A DNA stretch of 64,000 nucleotides from Hungatella hathewayi (GTDB lineage Bacteria > Bacillota > Clostridia > Lachnospirales > Lachnospiraceae): assembly GCA_025149285.1 (NCBI GenBank), contig CP102274.1, positions 1,813,501 through 1,877,500 on the forward strand, in the 5' to 3' direction. The notes beneath the pieces are model-generated. The model made no database searches and had not been told where the DNA came from. It saw only the letters and a program-made list of their open reading frames with translations. Every line of letters begins with the position of its first letter. The stretch's first letter is position 1. Below, piece after piece: positions 16,423 to 27,566 of this stretch. Position numbers and translations under genes: made by a program.

Positions 16423-17418
16423 TTAGATTGGGCCGCAGGATCCCCGCATCACCAGCTGGGAATGCAGGAGAATGGTGCCGATCGGTACGTCATTTAAGAG
16501 GCTGTCGAGAGCGTAGTATCCGCATTTGCCCAGCTTTGGGCGGTCCTGGCGGATGGTGGTGAGAGGGGGATCGGTGTAAGGGCTGATCGGGAGGTCGTCA
16601 AAGCCGATGATACTTAACTCCTCCGGAACTCGCTTTCCCAGCTCCTTAAGCTGAACTAAAGCAGCGTTGGCCAGCTGGTCGTGGCTGCATACAATCGCGG
16701 TTACGCCGCGGTCTAAGAGCCGCGGCAGGTGCTTCTGGATACATTCGGAGATGTAATAGGAGCTTCCGGAGAGCTGCGGGTCCGAGGAAAGGCCGTTTTG
16801 TTTAAGCGCTCCATAGAAGGCCCTGTGACGGAGCAGAAAGACCTGGGAGCCCAGAGCGCCGCTTAAGTAGCCGATTTTTTTGTGGCCCAGGCTTTTTAAG
16901 TACTCCACCGCCAGCTCCATCCCTTCATTATTATCGACGCCTACGCTGGCGACGGCCGGATTGCCCTTGATGTCGTTGTCAAAGAGTACCGCCGGGGTGT
17001 GGCTCGTCCGGAAATCTTTCATCCAGGCATCGTTTAAGGAAATGCCGAGAACGAAGGAACCAATGTAGTCGTTTTCCAGCATAAATACGTCGTATGGGGT
17101 GGATTTCTGCAGCTTGTCGGTGAAGGGGACGACATCCACGGTCAGGCCGGCCGGTTCCGCCATCTTGCGGAAGCCGATGATCAAATCGTAGCCGAAATGG
17201 CCGGGCGAGGTGTATTCCATGTTTCCCTCGCCGATCAGAACACACACTTTTTTTGAAACACTTCGTCTGCGTCTCATTTTCGTGTATCCTATCTCGACAG
17301 CTGTCTCTAAAATTGTTTTTCGTAATGTTTCGCTGATATCCGGGGCATCGTTTAAGGCCTTGGACACCGTACCTTTGGAAATTCCCAGTTTATCAGCAAT
17401 ATCTGTTATGGTTGCCAT
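16423..17418 (-). CDS. LacI-family regulator, probable maltodextrin operon repressor
   Basis: 331 residues from the ATG at 17418, chosen because MATITDIADKLGISKGTVSKALN is the canonical LacI HTH start and GGAGAA lies six bases upstream. The longer frame from 17469 would add 17 atypical residues. The effector domain (about 60-331) has the usual periplasmic-binding fold, with VGVDNNEGMELAVEYLKSLG and ITAIVCSHD-like segments. It is divergent from the sugar operon. The motif CGAAACRTAACGA occurs once downstream of each promoter, in sense orientation for both genes, and is a reasonable operator candidate. Confidence 0.88.
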   Translation of the reverse strand: MATITDIADKLGISKGTVSKALNDAPDISETLRKTILETAVEIGYTKMRRRRSVSKKVCVLIGEGNMEYTSPGHFGYDLIIGFRKMAEPAGLTVDVVPFTDKLQKSTPYDVFMLENDYIGSFVLGISLNDAWMKDFRTSHTPAVLFDNDIKGNPAVASVGVDNNEGMELAVEYLKSLGHKKIGYLSGALGSQVFLLRHRAFYGALKQNGLSSDPQLSGSSYYISECIQKHLPRLLDRGVTAIVCSHDQLANAALVQLKELGKRVPEELSIIGFDDLPISPYTDPPLTTIRQDRPKLGKCGYYALDSLLNDVPIGTILLHSQLVMRGSCGPI

Positions 17419-17440
17419 TTTTCTTCTCCAGTCGTATCGA

Positions 17441-17453
17441 TCGTTACGTTTCG
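17441..17453 (-). promoter_or_regulatory. Candidate LacI operator copy, lacI side
   Basis: On the minus strand it reads CGAAACGTAACGA, differing by one base from the copy at 17703-17715. It lies between the lacI promoter region and its start codon. Confidence 0.45.
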
Positions 17454-17664
17454 AAATAAGCGGCTGCATGGCGGAACGCCGTTGCAGCTGACTTTCTTAT
17501 TATAGTAAAAATAGTGAGAAAAAGCAATAAAATGGCAGCAAATAAAATAAGAAATTTCGACTTGTTTCGTCTGCGGCGAAAAAATAATGAATTATACCAT
17601 GGTGATACAATGGAAAAACGGAAATATCTAACAGAAAAATTTGGAAAAAATAACGAAAAACGGG

Positions 17665-17693
17665 TTGACGAACAGAAAAAGAAGGAGTATGAT
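17665..17693 (+). promoter_or_regulatory. Promoter of the maltodextrin operon
   Basis: TTGACG (17665-17670), 17-base spacer, TATGAT (17688-17693), start point near 17700. The rest of the 330-base intergenic region is A-rich and shows no gene. Confidence 0.7.
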
Positions 17694-17702
17694 ACAACTA
17701 TA

Positions 17703-17715
17703 CGAAACATAACGA
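17703..17715 (+). promoter_or_regulatory. Candidate LacI operator copy, maltodextrin operon side
   Basis: CGAAACATAACGA lies a few bases after the predicted transcription start, where a bound repressor would block initiation. Confidence 0.5.
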
Positions 17716-17748
17716 AACTTTTATGGAGAAATCAGGAGGAAGAATGCA

Positions 17749-18978
17749 ATGAAGAGAGGGTTGGTTTTAGCTCTGGCTCTGGCTGTGACGGCGGCTGTGG
17801 TAAGCGGCTGCGGGAAGGCGGCTTTGGGGCAGGGAAGCGGGGAGGAAGTCCGGCTGATGGACTGGTCCTCTTCGGAGGATCAGTCGAAGGACAGCGGCCA
17901 GTGGCTGCAAAAAAGCTGCGAGCGCTTTGCCGAACTGCATCCGGAATGGAATATCACGTTTGTGTATGGTGTGGCGGACGAGGCGACGGCGGCGAATCAG
18001 GTCTCCCAGGACGCGGAGGCCAGCGCGGATGTGTTCCTCTATGCCAATGATACGCTGACGATCATGACGGACGCCAACGCCCTGGTGAAGTTCGGAGGAA
18101 AGTACCGGGAGGAGATCGAGGCGATGAACTCTGCGGAGGTCATCAATTCCGTGACCATGGACGGCGAGCTTTACGGAGTCCCGTTTACGACCAACACCTG
18201 GTATATGTACTATGACAAGAGCGTATTTTCGGAGGAAGACATTAAGAATCTCGATACGATGCTTTCCAAGGGCACGGTTTCATTTCCATTTACAAACTCC
18301 TGGTATCTGCCTGCATTTTATATAGGAAACGGATGTACTCTGTTCGGAGACGGAACAGACGAGTCAAAGGGGGTGGACTTCGGAGGGGAGAAGGCCGTTG
18401 AAGTTACAGAATATCTGGTTGATTTAATCGCGAATCCGAATTTTGTCGTGGATGCCGACGGTTCAGGGATGGCGGGGCTCCGTGACGGGAGTATCCATGC
18501 GCTCTTCTCCGGTTCCTGGGATATGGCATCGGTGAAGGAAATTCTTGGCGGCAATATGGGAGTAGCGGCACTCCCCACCTACACGTTAAACGGTGAGGAG
18601 AAGCAGATGAAGTCCTATGCCGGTTCCAAGGCCGTAGGCGTGAACCCTGAATCTTCCTATATGGTGCCGGCCGTCCAGCTGGCCGTTTACTTAGGATCGG
18701 CGGAGGCCCAGAAGCTTCACCACGAACTGAGAAACGTGGTACCGTGTAATCTGGAGCTGATGGAGAATCCGGACATCGCGTCGGACGCGCTGGTTACAGC
18801 CCAGAACGACACATTCAACCGCACGTCAATTCTTCAGCCGTTTGTGGCAGGCATGAATAACTGCTGGGTGCCTGTGGAGAACATGGGAAAAGGGATACGG
18901 AACAAGAGCGTGACCCATGAGAATGCGAAGGAACAGACGGAAGCCATGAATGCTGCGATGAACAGCAACGGAATCTAA
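17749..18978 (+). CDS. Maltose/maltodextrin ABC transporter substrate-binding lipoprotein
   Basis: 409 residues. The signal peptide ends in a lipobox VVSGCGK with Cys21 as the lipidation site. The mature part is a family-1 extracellular binding protein: EEVRLMDWSSSEDQ, YGVPFTTNTWYMYYDKSVF, and DGSIHALFSGSWDM are typical of MalE-like proteins. AGGAGG at 17734-17739 supports the ATG. It is the first gene of an operon with two permeases and alpha-glucan enzymes, so maltodextrins or branched glucan fragments are the likely ligands. The exact ligand is inferred. Confidence 0.9.
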   Translation: MKRGLVLALALAVTAAVVSGCGKAALGQGSGEEVRLMDWSSSEDQSKDSGQWLQKSCERFAELHPEWNITFVYGVADEATAANQVSQDAEASADVFLYANDTLTIMTDANALVKFGGKYREEIEAMNSAEVINSVTMDGELYGVPFTTNTWYMYYDKSVFSEEDIKNLDTMLSKGTVSFPFTNSWYLPAFYIGNGCTLFGDGTDESKGVDFGGEKAVEVTEYLVDLIANPNFVVDADGSGMAGLRDGSIHALFSGSWDMASVKEILGGNMGVAALPTYTLNGEEKQMKSYAGSKAVGVNPESSYMVPAVQLAVYLGSAEAQKLHHELRNVVPCNLELMENPDIASDALVTAQNDTFNRTSILQPFVAGMNNCWVPVENMGKGIRNKSVTHENAKEQTEAMNAAMNSNGI

Positions 18979-18991
18979 GGGGGACAGGGAA

Positions 18992-20368
18992 ATGGGAAAG
19001 TTAAATAGAATCAATGAGTTTACAACACCGTATTCCTTCCGGGAGGCGCTGCGCCGCGGAGGCCTGGAGACGAAGCTTTCCATGATTTTGGCGGGGCTGG
19101 GGAATATCGTACATAAACAGGTTGGGAAGGGCCTTCTGTTTCTGGCAGCTGAGGCTGCCTATGTGGTCTTCATGATGACAACCGGCTTTCGCTGCATTGC
19201 AATGATGGGGAGTCTGGGAACCGTGGGCCAGCAGGAAATCTGGGATGAAGTGAATCAGGTCTACCGGTACACCAAGGGAGATCAGTCCGTGCTGATCCTG
19301 CTGTACGGCGTGGCAGTGCTGTTTCTGACCGCTTTGATGGCGGCCGCATGGCACGGTGCCGTGAAGAGCGCCTACAAAGCGGAATGTCTGGATAAAGCGG
19401 GAAAACACGTGAACAGCTTTTTTGAGGACTTAAAGAGCCTGCTTCATGAGAATCTGTATCGCTTATTTATGACTCCTCCGCTGACCTTTATTTTCGGGTT
19501 TACCGTGCTGCCGCTGATCTTTATGATCTGCATGGCCTTTACCAATTACAGCAAGATTGACAACCATCTCGTCCTGTTTGACTGGGTAGGACTCGATAAT
19601 TTCCGGGCGCTGTTCGATTCCGGCAGTATCCTGGGAAGCACCTTCTGGTCCGTGCTGTCGTGGACTCTGGTCTGGGCGTTTTTTGCAACCTTTACCAACT
19701 ATATTTTCGGGATGATCCTGGCCATGGCCATCAACCGGAAGGAGACGAAGGCAAAGGGATTCTGGAGGTTCTGCTTCGTGTTATCCTGCGCCGTTCCCAT
19801 GTTTGTGTCCCTTCTGATCATGAGAACGATGCTGCAGCCTAACGGCGCGGTCAACGTCCTTTTAAGAAATGTGGGGCTGATCGGCGCGGATGCCAGCCTT
19901 CCGTTTTTCACGAATCCCACCTGGGCCCGTGTGACGATTATTGTGATCAATATCTGGGTCGGCGTTCCCTACACCCTGCTTCAGCTGACCGGCGTCCTTC
20001 AGAGTATTCCGGAGGATTTATACGAGGCGGCAAGAGTGGATGGCGCGAATTCCTTCCAGACCTTCTTTAAGATTACGCTTCCGTATATGCTTTATATCAC
20101 CACACCGTATTTAATTACCACCTTCACCGGCAATGTGAATAATTTCAATGTCATCTACTTACTGTCCAGCGGCGATCCGGTGACGGACTTGGCATCCACG
20201 GCGGGGAAGACGGATCTTCTCGTCACATGGCTTTACAAGCTGACCATTGATAAGCAGTATTACAATATCGGCGCGGTAATCGGTATCCTGACATTTATCA
20301 TTCTGGCCGTGGGAGCGCTGTTTACGTACAGAAACAGCAAATCCTATAAAGAGGAGGAGGCGTTCTAA
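18992..20368 (+). CDS. ABC transporter permease, MalF-like
   Basis: 458 residues. Two additional membrane segments in an N-terminal extension (about 45-65 and 100-120) precede the core, as in MalF. The core has six more segments and the EAA loop EAARVDGANSFQTFFKITLP, which contacts the ATPase. The gap to the binding protein gene is 13 bases, and the next permease starts two bases after its stop. No ATPase gene is in the operon, so a shared MsmX-type ATPase encoded elsewhere is likely. Confidence 0.9.
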   Translation: MGKLNRINEFTTPYSFREALRRGGLETKLSMILAGLGNIVHKQVGKGLLFLAAEAAYVVFMMTTGFRCIAMMGSLGTVGQQEIWDEVNQVYRYTKGDQSVLILLYGVAVLFLTALMAAAWHGAVKSAYKAECLDKAGKHVNSFFEDLKSLLHENLYRLFMTPPLTFIFGFTVLPLIFMICMAFTNYSKIDNHLVLFDWVGLDNFRALFDSGSILGSTFWSVLSWTLVWAFFATFTNYIFGMILAMAINRKETKAKGFWRFCFVLSCAVPMFVSLLIMRTMLQPNGAVNVLLRNVGLIGADASLPFFTNPTWARVTIIVINIWVGVPYTLLQLTGVLQSIPEDLYEAARVDGANSFQTFFKITLPYMLYITTPYLITTFTGNVNNFNVIYLLSSGDPVTDLASTAGKTDLLVTWLYKLTIDKQYYNIGAVIGILTFIILAVGALFTYRNSKSYKEEEAF

Positions 20369-20369
20369 G

Positions 20370-21236
20370 ATGAAAAAGATGAGATCGGCAAAGCAGGTAC
20401 GGACTGTAAATAATATTCTGGTTCACACGGCGCTTGCCATACTGGCGGCTGTCTGGGTGTTTCCGATCCTGTGGGTGATACTTACCAGCTTCCGTGCGGA
20501 GAAGGGGTCCTATGTGTCCACATTTTTCCCGAAGGCATTTACACTGGCTAATTACAGCAGGCTTTTTACAGATACCACCATTTTGAATTTTCCCCGAATG
20601 TTTGCCAACACGCTGTTTATCGCAGTGTGCTCCTGCATTCTGTCCACATTTTACGTTCTGGCAGTTTCCTACTGCCTTTCAAGACTGAAATTCCGCATGA
20701 GGAAGCCTTACATGAACATGGCGATGATTCTCGGCCTGTTTCCGGGATTTATGTCCATGGTGGCGGTGTATTTCATCTTAAAGGCACTGGGGCTGACAGA
20801 GGGGAATCTGATTCGTCTGGCGCTCATTCTCTGCTATTCGGGAGGCGCAGGCCTGACGTTCCAGATCGCCAAGGGCTTCTTCGACACGGTTCCGAGGGCG
20901 ATCGACGAGGCTGCCTTAATCGACGGCTGCAACCGCTGGCAGATCTTTTCACGGATTACACTGCCGCTCAGCAAGCCGATTATTATTTACACGGTACTGA
21001 CATCCTTCATTGCACCGTGGGTGGATTTTATCTTCGCAAAGGTGATCTGCCGGGTCAATTCCGACCAGTACACCGTAGCCATCGGCCTGTGGAGGATGCT
21101 GGAGAAAGAATACATTGACAGCTGGTATACAAGCTTCGCAGCCAGCGCGGTACTGATCTCCATACCGATTGCAGTCCTGTTTTTGTGTATGCAGAAGTAT
21201 TACGTCAACGGTATGTCCGGGGCGGTGAAGGGTTAA
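20370..21236 (+). CDS. ABC transporter permease, MalG-like
   Basis: 288 residues with six membrane segments. The conserved EAA loop appears as DEAALIDGCNRWQIFSRITLP about 90 residues from the C-terminus. It pairs with the MalF-like gene immediately upstream (one-base gap) and is followed three bases later by pullulanase, so the transport and hydrolysis genes form one transcription unit. Confidence 0.92.
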   Translation: MKKMRSAKQVRTVNNILVHTALAILAAVWVFPILWVILTSFRAEKGSYVSTFFPKAFTLANYSRLFTDTTILNFPRMFANTLFIAVCSCILSTFYVLAVSYCLSRLKFRMRKPYMNMAMILGLFPGFMSMVAVYFILKALGLTEGNLIRLALILCYSGGAGLTFQIAKGFFDTVPRAIDEAALIDGCNRWQIFSRITLPLSKPIIIYTVLTSFIAPWVDFIFAKVICRVNSDQYTVAIGLWRMLEKEYIDSWYTSFAASAVLISIPIAVLFLCMQKYYVNGMSGAVKG

Positions 21237-21239
21237 CTT

Positions 21240-23285
21240 ATGACGACAGAGAAAATGACAGCGAGAGAGCTGAAACGCTTCTATGCGGACAGCACATTTA
21301 AGAAAAATTATATATATGACGGCCATGACCTGGGCGTTTCCTGCGGCGGTGATGGAACCGTGTTTAAACTGTGGAGCCCAACCGCAGAACGGGTGGAGCT
21401 TCATCTCTACCCGGATGGCAGCGAAAGCGGCTGTATGCGCTCTGTCTCCATGGAACAGGGGGAACAGGGGGTATGGCTGTACCGGACGGAGGAAAATCTT
21501 CACGGTACCTATTACGATTATGATGTGACTTCCGGCGGAGAGACACGCCGGACGGCGGATCCGTATGCGAAGGCCTGCGGAACCAACGGAAGACGCAGCA
21601 TGGCGGTGGAACTTGAGAGGACGGACCCGGAAGGCTGGAAGGCAGACCGGGCTCCCGAGCGGCAGCGGGAGGACATTATCTATGAGCTTCATGTAAAAGA
21701 ATTTTCCTGGGATGAGAGCGCGGGATTTCCGGAGGAGCTGCGGGGAACGTACCGGGCGTTTACGGAGGAGGATACCACGCTGTCAGGAGACGGCGTTCAT
21801 CCGACCGGTATCCGGTATTTAAAGGAACTGGGCGTGACTCATATTCAGCTGATGCCGGTCTATGATTTCGGCTCGGTCGACGAGGCGGGGGACAGGGAGC
21901 AGTTTAACTGGGGATATGATCCGGTCTTTTACAATGTGCCGGAGGGGTCCTATTCCTCTGATCCCTCCCGCGGGGAAGTGCGCATCACGGAACTGAAAGA
22001 GCTGGTACAGGCACTGCACCGAAACGGGTTCCGCGTTATCATGGATGTGGTTTACAACCACACCTACTCAGCGGATTCTCCGTTTCAGCGCGTGGCGCCG
22101 TGGTATTACTACCGCCAGAACGAGGATGGTACCCTGTCCGACGGTTCGGGATGCGGCAATGACTTTGCCGCCGAGCGGGAGATGGCTGCATCGTTTATTC
22201 TGGATTCGGTCCTCTACTGGACGGAGGAGTACCATATGGATGGATTCCGGTTTGATTTGATGGGGCTGCTTCCCACTGAACTGATGAACCGGATTGGCCG
22301 CGCCCTGGATTTGAGATACGGCGCCGGTGAAAAGCTGATCTACGGGGAGCCGTGGGCCGCGGACAGGACTCCTATGGAACCGGGGTTCCACCAGGCGCTT
22401 AAGGATCAGGAAAAGAGACTGGATCCCCGTGTCGCCATGTTCTGCGACAATACGAGGGATGCGATAAAGGGTCACGTCTTTGACGCCCTGCAGCCTGGAT
22501 TTGTAAATGGAGGAGAAGGGCTGGAACGGGAGATTCTGCACGCGGTTTCGGCCTGGTGTGACAGAGGCGGCGCATTCCGGGCCGGTTCGCCGGAACGGAT
22601 CTTAAGCTACGTTTCGGCCCACGATAACCTGACTCTGTGGGATAAGCTGATTCTTTCCATGACGGGCCGCTGCGGCAGGAACGTCTTTTACGAAAGGCCG
22701 GAGGAGGTCATAAGGGCGTATAAACTGGCCGCTTCGATCTATTTTACGTGCCAGGGGCATTTGTTCTTTCTGTCGGGAGAGGAATTTGCCCGGACGAAGG
22801 AGGGGAATGACAACAGCTTCTGCGCCCCCATTTCTTTAAACCGCCTGGATTATAACAGGGCGTATCAGTTGGAGGATCTGGTTCAGTTTTACAAAGATTT
22901 AATTGCACTGAGAAAATGTCTCCCGGGCCTCTGCGATAAATCGGTGGAAGCAGGAAAACGCATCTTCCGGAAGAATGCCGGCCGGAAAGGCGTGGTGAGT
23001 TTTCAGGTGGATAACCGGTGCAAAGAGGAGGAAACCGGGAACGGGAAACAGGATACAGGTTCCGGCGGACTCTGCGATACGCTCTTTATTGCCTATAACA
23101 GCCGCCGGCGTCCGGTTAAGATGGCGCTTCCGGCCGGGGAGTGGGAGGCGTTTTTAAAGGACGGGGACAGCGGGATGTGGAGACGGCCGCAGAGAGAGAC
23201 GTATTCGGGGATTTTCATGGTTCCGCCTGTCTCGGCGGTTATTATGGGGAAGAAAAGGGAGACCATGCAGGAGGCGGAGCGATGA
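21240..23285 (+). CDS. pulA: Type I pullulanase
   Basis: 681 residues, cytoplasmic (no signal peptide). An N-terminal CBM48-like domain (about 30-115) is followed by a GH13 barrel. It has the type I pullulanase signature FNWGYDP (usually YNWGYDP), the nucleophile Asp in DGFRFDLMG, the acid Glu in IYGEPWA, and SAHDNLTLWD. It cleaves alpha-1,6 branches in imported glucans. A short low-complexity insertion (EEETGNGKQDTGSGG) lies in the C-terminal beta domain. The stop overlaps the start of the debranching enzyme gene. Confidence 0.94.
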   Translation: MTTEKMTARELKRFYADSTFKKNYIYDGHDLGVSCGGDGTVFKLWSPTAERVELHLYPDGSESGCMRSVSMEQGEQGVWLYRTEENLHGTYYDYDVTSGGETRRTADPYAKACGTNGRRSMAVELERTDPEGWKADRAPERQREDIIYELHVKEFSWDESAGFPEELRGTYRAFTEEDTTLSGDGVHPTGIRYLKELGVTHIQLMPVYDFGSVDEAGDREQFNWGYDPVFYNVPEGSYSSDPSRGEVRITELKELVQALHRNGFRVIMDVVYNHTYSADSPFQRVAPWYYYRQNEDGTLSDGSGCGNDFAAEREMAASFILDSVLYWTEEYHMDGFRFDLMGLLPTELMNRIGRALDLRYGAGEKLIYGEPWAADRTPMEPGFHQALKDQEKRLDPRVAMFCDNTRDAIKGHVFDALQPGFVNGGEGLEREILHAVSAWCDRGGAFRAGSPERILSYVSAHDNLTLWDKLILSMTGRCGRNVFYERPEEVIRAYKLAASIYFTCQGHLFFLSGEEFARTKEGNDNSFCAPISLNRLDYNRAYQLEDLVQFYKDLIALRKCLPGLCDKSVEAGKRIFRKNAGRKGVVSFQVDNRCKEEETGNGKQDTGSGGLCDTLFIAYNSRRRPVKMALPAGEWEAFLKDGDSGMWRRPQRETYSGIFMVPPVSAVIMGKKRETMQEAER

Positions 23286-25231
23286 AGTTTATATATGGGA
23301 AACAGGATTTTAAGACTCTGGAACGCGGTCAGGAAACCTGCTGCCTTCTGACCAACGGGCTTGGCGGTTTCTCCTCGGTTACGGCGATTGGCTCGTCGGC
23401 CCGCAGCGATCATGCGTTTTTCATGGCCTGCATGAAAGCTCCGAATCACAGATACAACATGATTCACCGGCTGTGTGAGCGGCTGGTAACGGCAGAGAAA
23501 GCGGTATTCCTTTCCAGTCAGGAGTTTGCAGGTGAAAGGGAACCGGAAGACGGATTTCTCCGCCTCTCCTCCTTTCAGTTTGAGGACTGTCCCGCGTGGC
23601 TCTATCACGCGGATGGGGTCGAGGTCATAAAGACGACGGCCATGAAACAGGGGGAGAACACGATTGCCGTCCGGTATGAGATCCATAATCACAGGAGAGA
23701 GGCGTGTCGTCTCGAGGTGACTCCCTTTATGCAGTTTGTGAAGAAGGGCGGCGATTTAAGCCCGGATCAGGTATTTACCTGTTCAGACAGCAGAATCAGC
23801 TCGGCGGGGATGACGCTCTATTTTACAACAGGCGGCAGTGTGAAGACCTTTGAACCGGTCTCTGAGACGTACTATTACGCCTGTGACGCCTGTGACGGAC
23901 GGCGAGAGACGGGAACGGCGCTGGCCAATCATGCGGTCTGCTGTACCACTGGTCCCGGGGGCTGTTCAAAGCTGGAGCTTGTATACTCCACGGAGCCTGT
24001 GACGGAAACGGCAGAAAAAATCATAGATGATGCGGTCCGGTATAGAAAGGACTTAGAGAGGCAGGCTGGTTTTAAGTCTGAGGCGGCTTCCATGCTGGCG
24101 AAAAGCGCGGCTCAGTTTATCTCACGCCGGGAATCCACCGGAGGGGATACGATTTTGGCCGGATATCCGTTTTTCGAGGACTGGGGCCGGGATACCATGA
24201 TTGCGCTGAGCGGCTGTGCACTGGCGACAGGGCGGTACGGGACGGCAAAGAGGATATTGAGGACATTTTTGAAGGCGGAGAGGAACGGGCTGATGCCGAA
24301 TCTTTTCCCGGAAGGCGGCAGCGAACCCATGTATAATACGGTGGATGCGGCTCTTCTCTTTATCAACAGTGTTTATCTGTATTTTGAGAGGACAAATGAC
24401 ATATCCTTGGTAAGAGAGTGCTGTCCGGTCATGGAGCATATTGTGAAACAGTATGAGACAGGGACGGATTTCGGTATTCATATAGATGAAGACGGGCTGA
24501 TCACAGCGGGACAGGGCTTCGATCAGGTAACCTGGATGGATGTGCGGATCGGTGACATACTCCCTACGCCGCGCCACGGAAAACCGGTGGAGATCAACGC
24601 CTACTGGTACAATGCACTGCGGATTATGGAGAAATTTACTGAGAGCCCGGAGGCGGCCAGGCATTATGGTCATCTGGCGGAATTGGTAAAGCAGTCGTTT
24701 CAGGAGAAATTCTGGCTGGAGGAGAAGCACTGCCTGAAGGATGTGGTCTCCGGGGCGGAAGAACGTGATATCCCCGACAACCAGATCCGCTGCAACCAGA
24801 TCTGGGCGGTTTCCATGAATTTTTCCATGCTTCCTCTGGAAAAAGAGAAACAGGTGGTGGAAACTGTGGCGGAAAAGTTGTATACTCCTTATGGACTGAG
24901 AACGCTGTCGGAGGATGACAGAGAGTTCAGACCATGTTACGGAGGCAGCCAGTTTGACAGGGATTTAGCGTATCATCAGGGTACGGTCTGGGTATTTCCG
25001 CTGGGCGGATACTACCTTGCGTATTTGAAGGTGCATGGATACAGCGAAGCTGCAAAAGCGGAGGTGTACCGCCAGCTGGAGGTTTTGGAAGGTGCCATGC
25101 GGGAAGGATGCGCCGGACAGCTTCCTGAGATCTATGACGGGAAAAATCCCGTTTCCTCGAAGGGCTGTTTTGCCCAGGCGTGGAGTGTGGGAGAAATCCT
25201 CCGTGTATATGAAGCTTTGGAAAGATCATGA
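23282..25231 (+). CDS. Glycogen debranching enzyme (amylo-alpha-1,6-glucosidase family)
   Basis: 649 residues from ATG 23282, which overlaps the pulA stop and follows GGAGGCGGAGC; a longer frame from 23141 lies within pulA and is unlikely. The N-terminal domain begins [15 protein letters not shown] with [11 protein letters not shown], as in bacterial amylo-alpha-1,6-glucosidases. The C-terminal (alpha/alpha)6 barrel has [38 protein letters not shown] and [18 protein letters not shown]. It removes alpha-1,6-linked stubs from limit dextrins. It complements pullulanase and phosphorylase in the same operon. Confidence 0.93.
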   Translation: MKFIYGKQDFKTLERGQETCCLLTNGLGGFSSVTAIGSSARSDHAFFMACMKAPNHRYNMIHRLCERLVTAEKAVFLSSQEFAGEREPEDGFLRLSSFQFEDCPAWLYHADGVEVIKTTAMKQGENTIAVRYEIHNHRREACRLEVTPFMQFVKKGGDLSPDQVFTCSDSRISSAGMTLYFTTGGSVKTFEPVSETYYYACDACDGRRETGTALANHAVCCTTGPGGCSKLELVYSTEPVTETAEKIIDDAVRYRKDLERQAGFKSEAASMLAKSAAQFISRRESTGGDTILAGYPFFEDWGRDTMIALSGCALATGRYGTAKRILRTFLKAERNGLMPNLFPEGGSEPMYNTVDAALLFINSVYLYFERTNDISLVRECCPVMEHIVKQYETGTDFGIHIDEDGLITAGQGFDQVTWMDVRIGDILPTPRHGKPVEINAYWYNALRIMEKFTESPEAARHYGHLAELVKQSFQEKFWLEEKHCLKDVVSGAEERDIPDNQIRCNQIWAVSMNFSMLPLEKEKQVVETVAEKLYTPYGLRTLSEDDREFRPCYGGSQFDRDLAYHQGTVWVFPLGGYYLAYLKVHGYSEAAKAEVYRQLEVLEGAMREGCAGQLPEIYDGKNPVSSKGCFAQAWSVGEILRVYEALERS

Positions 25232-25245
25232 GAAAAGGAGAATCG

Positions 25246-27510
25246 ATGATGATGGAACAGGAATTAAATAAAGTTCTCGGCGAAAGATTTGGAAAAACGA
25301 TTGAGGAGGCCTGCATGGAGGAAATTTACCATGCGCTTCTTACCATTGTAAAGGGGAAAATGAAGGATCTCACCCCAAATACGGGAAGCAGGAAACTCTA
25401 CTATATTTCGGCAGAATTTTTGATCGGAAAGCTGCTCTCCAACAATTTGATTAATCTCGGACTTTTTGATGAGACGGCGGAAGTTTTAAAGAAGCACGGT
25501 ATCGATATTGCAGATATTGAGGAGGCGGAACTGGAACCGTCACTGGGAAACGGCGGCCTTGGAAGACTGGCGGCCTGCTTCCTTGATTCCATTGCGACGC
25601 TGAAGCTGCCGGGCGACGGCGTGGGGTTAAATTACCATGACGGCCTCTTTAAACAGACCTTTGCGGATCATAAACAGAGGGAGGAAAAGAATCCGTGGAT
25701 GACCGGGGACGACTGGCTGACGAGGACGGATGTTCACTTCGAGGTGCCGTTTAAGGATCTTACGGTAACCTCCACCATGTATGACATCGACGTGCCTGGT
25801 TACGAAGGCGGAAAGAATTCCCTCCATTTATTCGATTTAGACTCGGTGGACGAATCCATCATCCATGACGGAATCGAGTTCGATAAAGAAGATATCCGGC
25901 GTGGGCTGACTCTCTTCCTCTATCCGGATGACAGTGACGAAAAGGGACAGCTTCTGCGTATCTATCAGCAGTATTTTATGGTAAGCAACGCGGCTCAGCT
26001 GATTTTAAAGGAGACGGAAGAGCGTGGATTTGATCTGTACCATCTCCATGAGCATGTAGTAATCCAGATCAACGATACCCATCCGACCATGGTGATCCCG
26101 GAACTGGTTCGTCTTCTGATGGCAAGAGGCTTTAACATCGACACAGCCATCGATGTGGTGAGAAAAACGTGTGCGTACACCAACCACACGATTCTGGCGG
26201 AGGCCCTGGAAAAATGGCCTGCTTCCTATTTGGAAAAGGTGGTTCCGCAGCTGATGCCGATTATCCGGGAACTGGATCAGAGGGTGAGACGCGATTTCCA
26301 CGATGAGAAAGTCTATATCATCGACGCACAGGAGCGCGTTCATATGGCTCATATTGATATCCATTACGGACAGAGCGTCAACGGCGTTGCGGCTCTTCAT
26401 ACGGAGATTCTTGAGGAGTCGGAGTTAAAGCCGTTTTACGATATTTACCCGGAAAAATTCAATAATAAGACGAACGGAATTACATTCCGCAGATGGCTGC
26501 TGCACTGCAACCATGAACTGTCTTCCTATATCGAGGAGCTGATCGGATCCGGCTTTAAGATTCACGCGGAAGAACTGGAAAAACTCCTAGCATATCAGGA
26601 TGACGAGGCAGTTCTGGACCGTCTCCGCCGGATTAAGCAGAATGCCAAGCTGGACTTAAAGAAGTATTTGAAGAACACACAGGGAATCGAGATCGACGAG
26701 AACTCTGTCTACGATATTCAGGTGAAGCGTCTCCATGAGTACAAGCGCCAGCAGATGAACGCGCTTTACGCTGTTTATAAGTATCTGGAGATCAAGAAGG
26801 GCAATCTGCCGAAGCGTCCGGTTACCATGATCTTCGGCGCAAAGGCGGCTCCGGCCTATACGATAGCCAAGGATATTATCCATTTAATTCTCTGTCTGCA
26901 GGAGTTAATCGACAGCGATCCGGAAGTGAGCCCGTATTTAAAAGTTGTTATGGTGGAGAATTACAATGTGAGCAAGGCTGCGAAGCTGATCCCGGCCTGC
27001 GACATTTCCGAGCAGATTTCCCTGGCTTCCAAGGAGGCGTCCGGAACCGGCAACATGAAGTTTATGTTAAACGGCGCGGTGACCCTGGGAACCGAGGATG
27101 GAGCCAATGTGGAGATTCATCAGCTGGTGGGCGACGAGAATATCTATATTTTCGGAAAGTCCTCCGATGAGGTGATTAAGCTCTACGATACCAGCGGCTA
27201 CTGTTCCAGAAAGATTTATGAGAGCGACAGCCTGGTGGAGGAACTGGTGGACTTTATCATCAGCAAGAAGATGATCTTAACCGGCGATCCGGTAAATCTG
27301 GGAAGACTTTACAAAGAACTGGTTTCCAAGGACTGGTTTATGACGCTTCTCGATCTGAGGGAATATATCGCAGTGAAAGAGCAGATGCTGGCAGATTACG
27401 AGGATGAGCGTGCCTGGGCCCGCAAGTCTCTGATTAATATTGCGAAGGCGGGATATTTCTCCTCTGACAGAACCATTGAAGAATATAATCGGGATATCTG
27501 GCACCTGTAA
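25246..27510 (+). CDS. glgP: Glycogen/maltodextrin phosphorylase
   Basis: About 754 residues from ATG 25246, which has AAAGGAG seven to thirteen bases upstream; a start at 25228 overlapping the previous stop is also open but lacks a site. It releases glucose-1-phosphate from alpha-1,4-glucans. Conserved features are [32 protein letters not shown], and the PLP-lysine segment [16 protein letters not shown] followed by [11 protein letters not shown]. It is shorter than E. coli GlgP (about 815), as in many clostridial enzymes. Confidence 0.95.
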   Translation: MMMEQELNKVLGERFGKTIEEACMEEIYHALLTIVKGKMKDLTPNTGSRKLYYISAEFLIGKLLSNNLINLGLFDETAEVLKKHGIDIADIEEAELEPSLGNGGLGRLAACFLDSIATLKLPGDGVGLNYHDGLFKQTFADHKQREEKNPWMTGDDWLTRTDVHFEVPFKDLTVTSTMYDIDVPGYEGGKNSLHLFDLDSVDESIIHDGIEFDKEDIRRGLTLFLYPDDSDEKGQLLRIYQQYFMVSNAAQLILKETEERGFDLYHLHEHVVIQINDTHPTMVIPELVRLLMARGFNIDTAIDVVRKTCAYTNHTILAEALEKWPASYLEKVVPQLMPIIRELDQRVRRDFHDEKVYIIDAQERVHMAHIDIHYGQSVNGVAALHTEILEESELKPFYDIYPEKFNNKTNGITFRRWLLHCNHELSSYIEELIGSGFKIHAEELEKLLAYQDDEAVLDRLRRIKQNAKLDLKKYLKNTQGIEIDENSVYDIQVKRLHEYKRQQMNALYAVYKYLEIKKGNLPKRPVTMIFGAKAAPAYTIAKDIIHLILCLQELIDSDPEVSPYLKVVMVENYNVSKAAKLIPACDISEQISLASKEASGTGNMKFMLNGAVTLGTEDGANVEIHQLVGDENIYIFGKSSDEVIKLYDTSGYCSRKIYESDSLVEELVDFIISKKMILTGDPVNLGRLYKELVSKDWFMTLLDLREYIAVKEQMLADYEDERAWARKSLINIAKAGYFSSDRTIEEYNRDIWHL

Positions 27511-27566
27511 ACAGGACGGTCCCCTGGGCACTGGTCAGGGCCGGATCAGACGCTGGAGGAAAGGGA

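Noticed and set aside
23141..23281. 47-codon upstream extension of the debranching enzyme
   Set aside because: It lies entirely within pulA; ATG 23282 has a good ribosome site and begins at the conserved family N-terminus.
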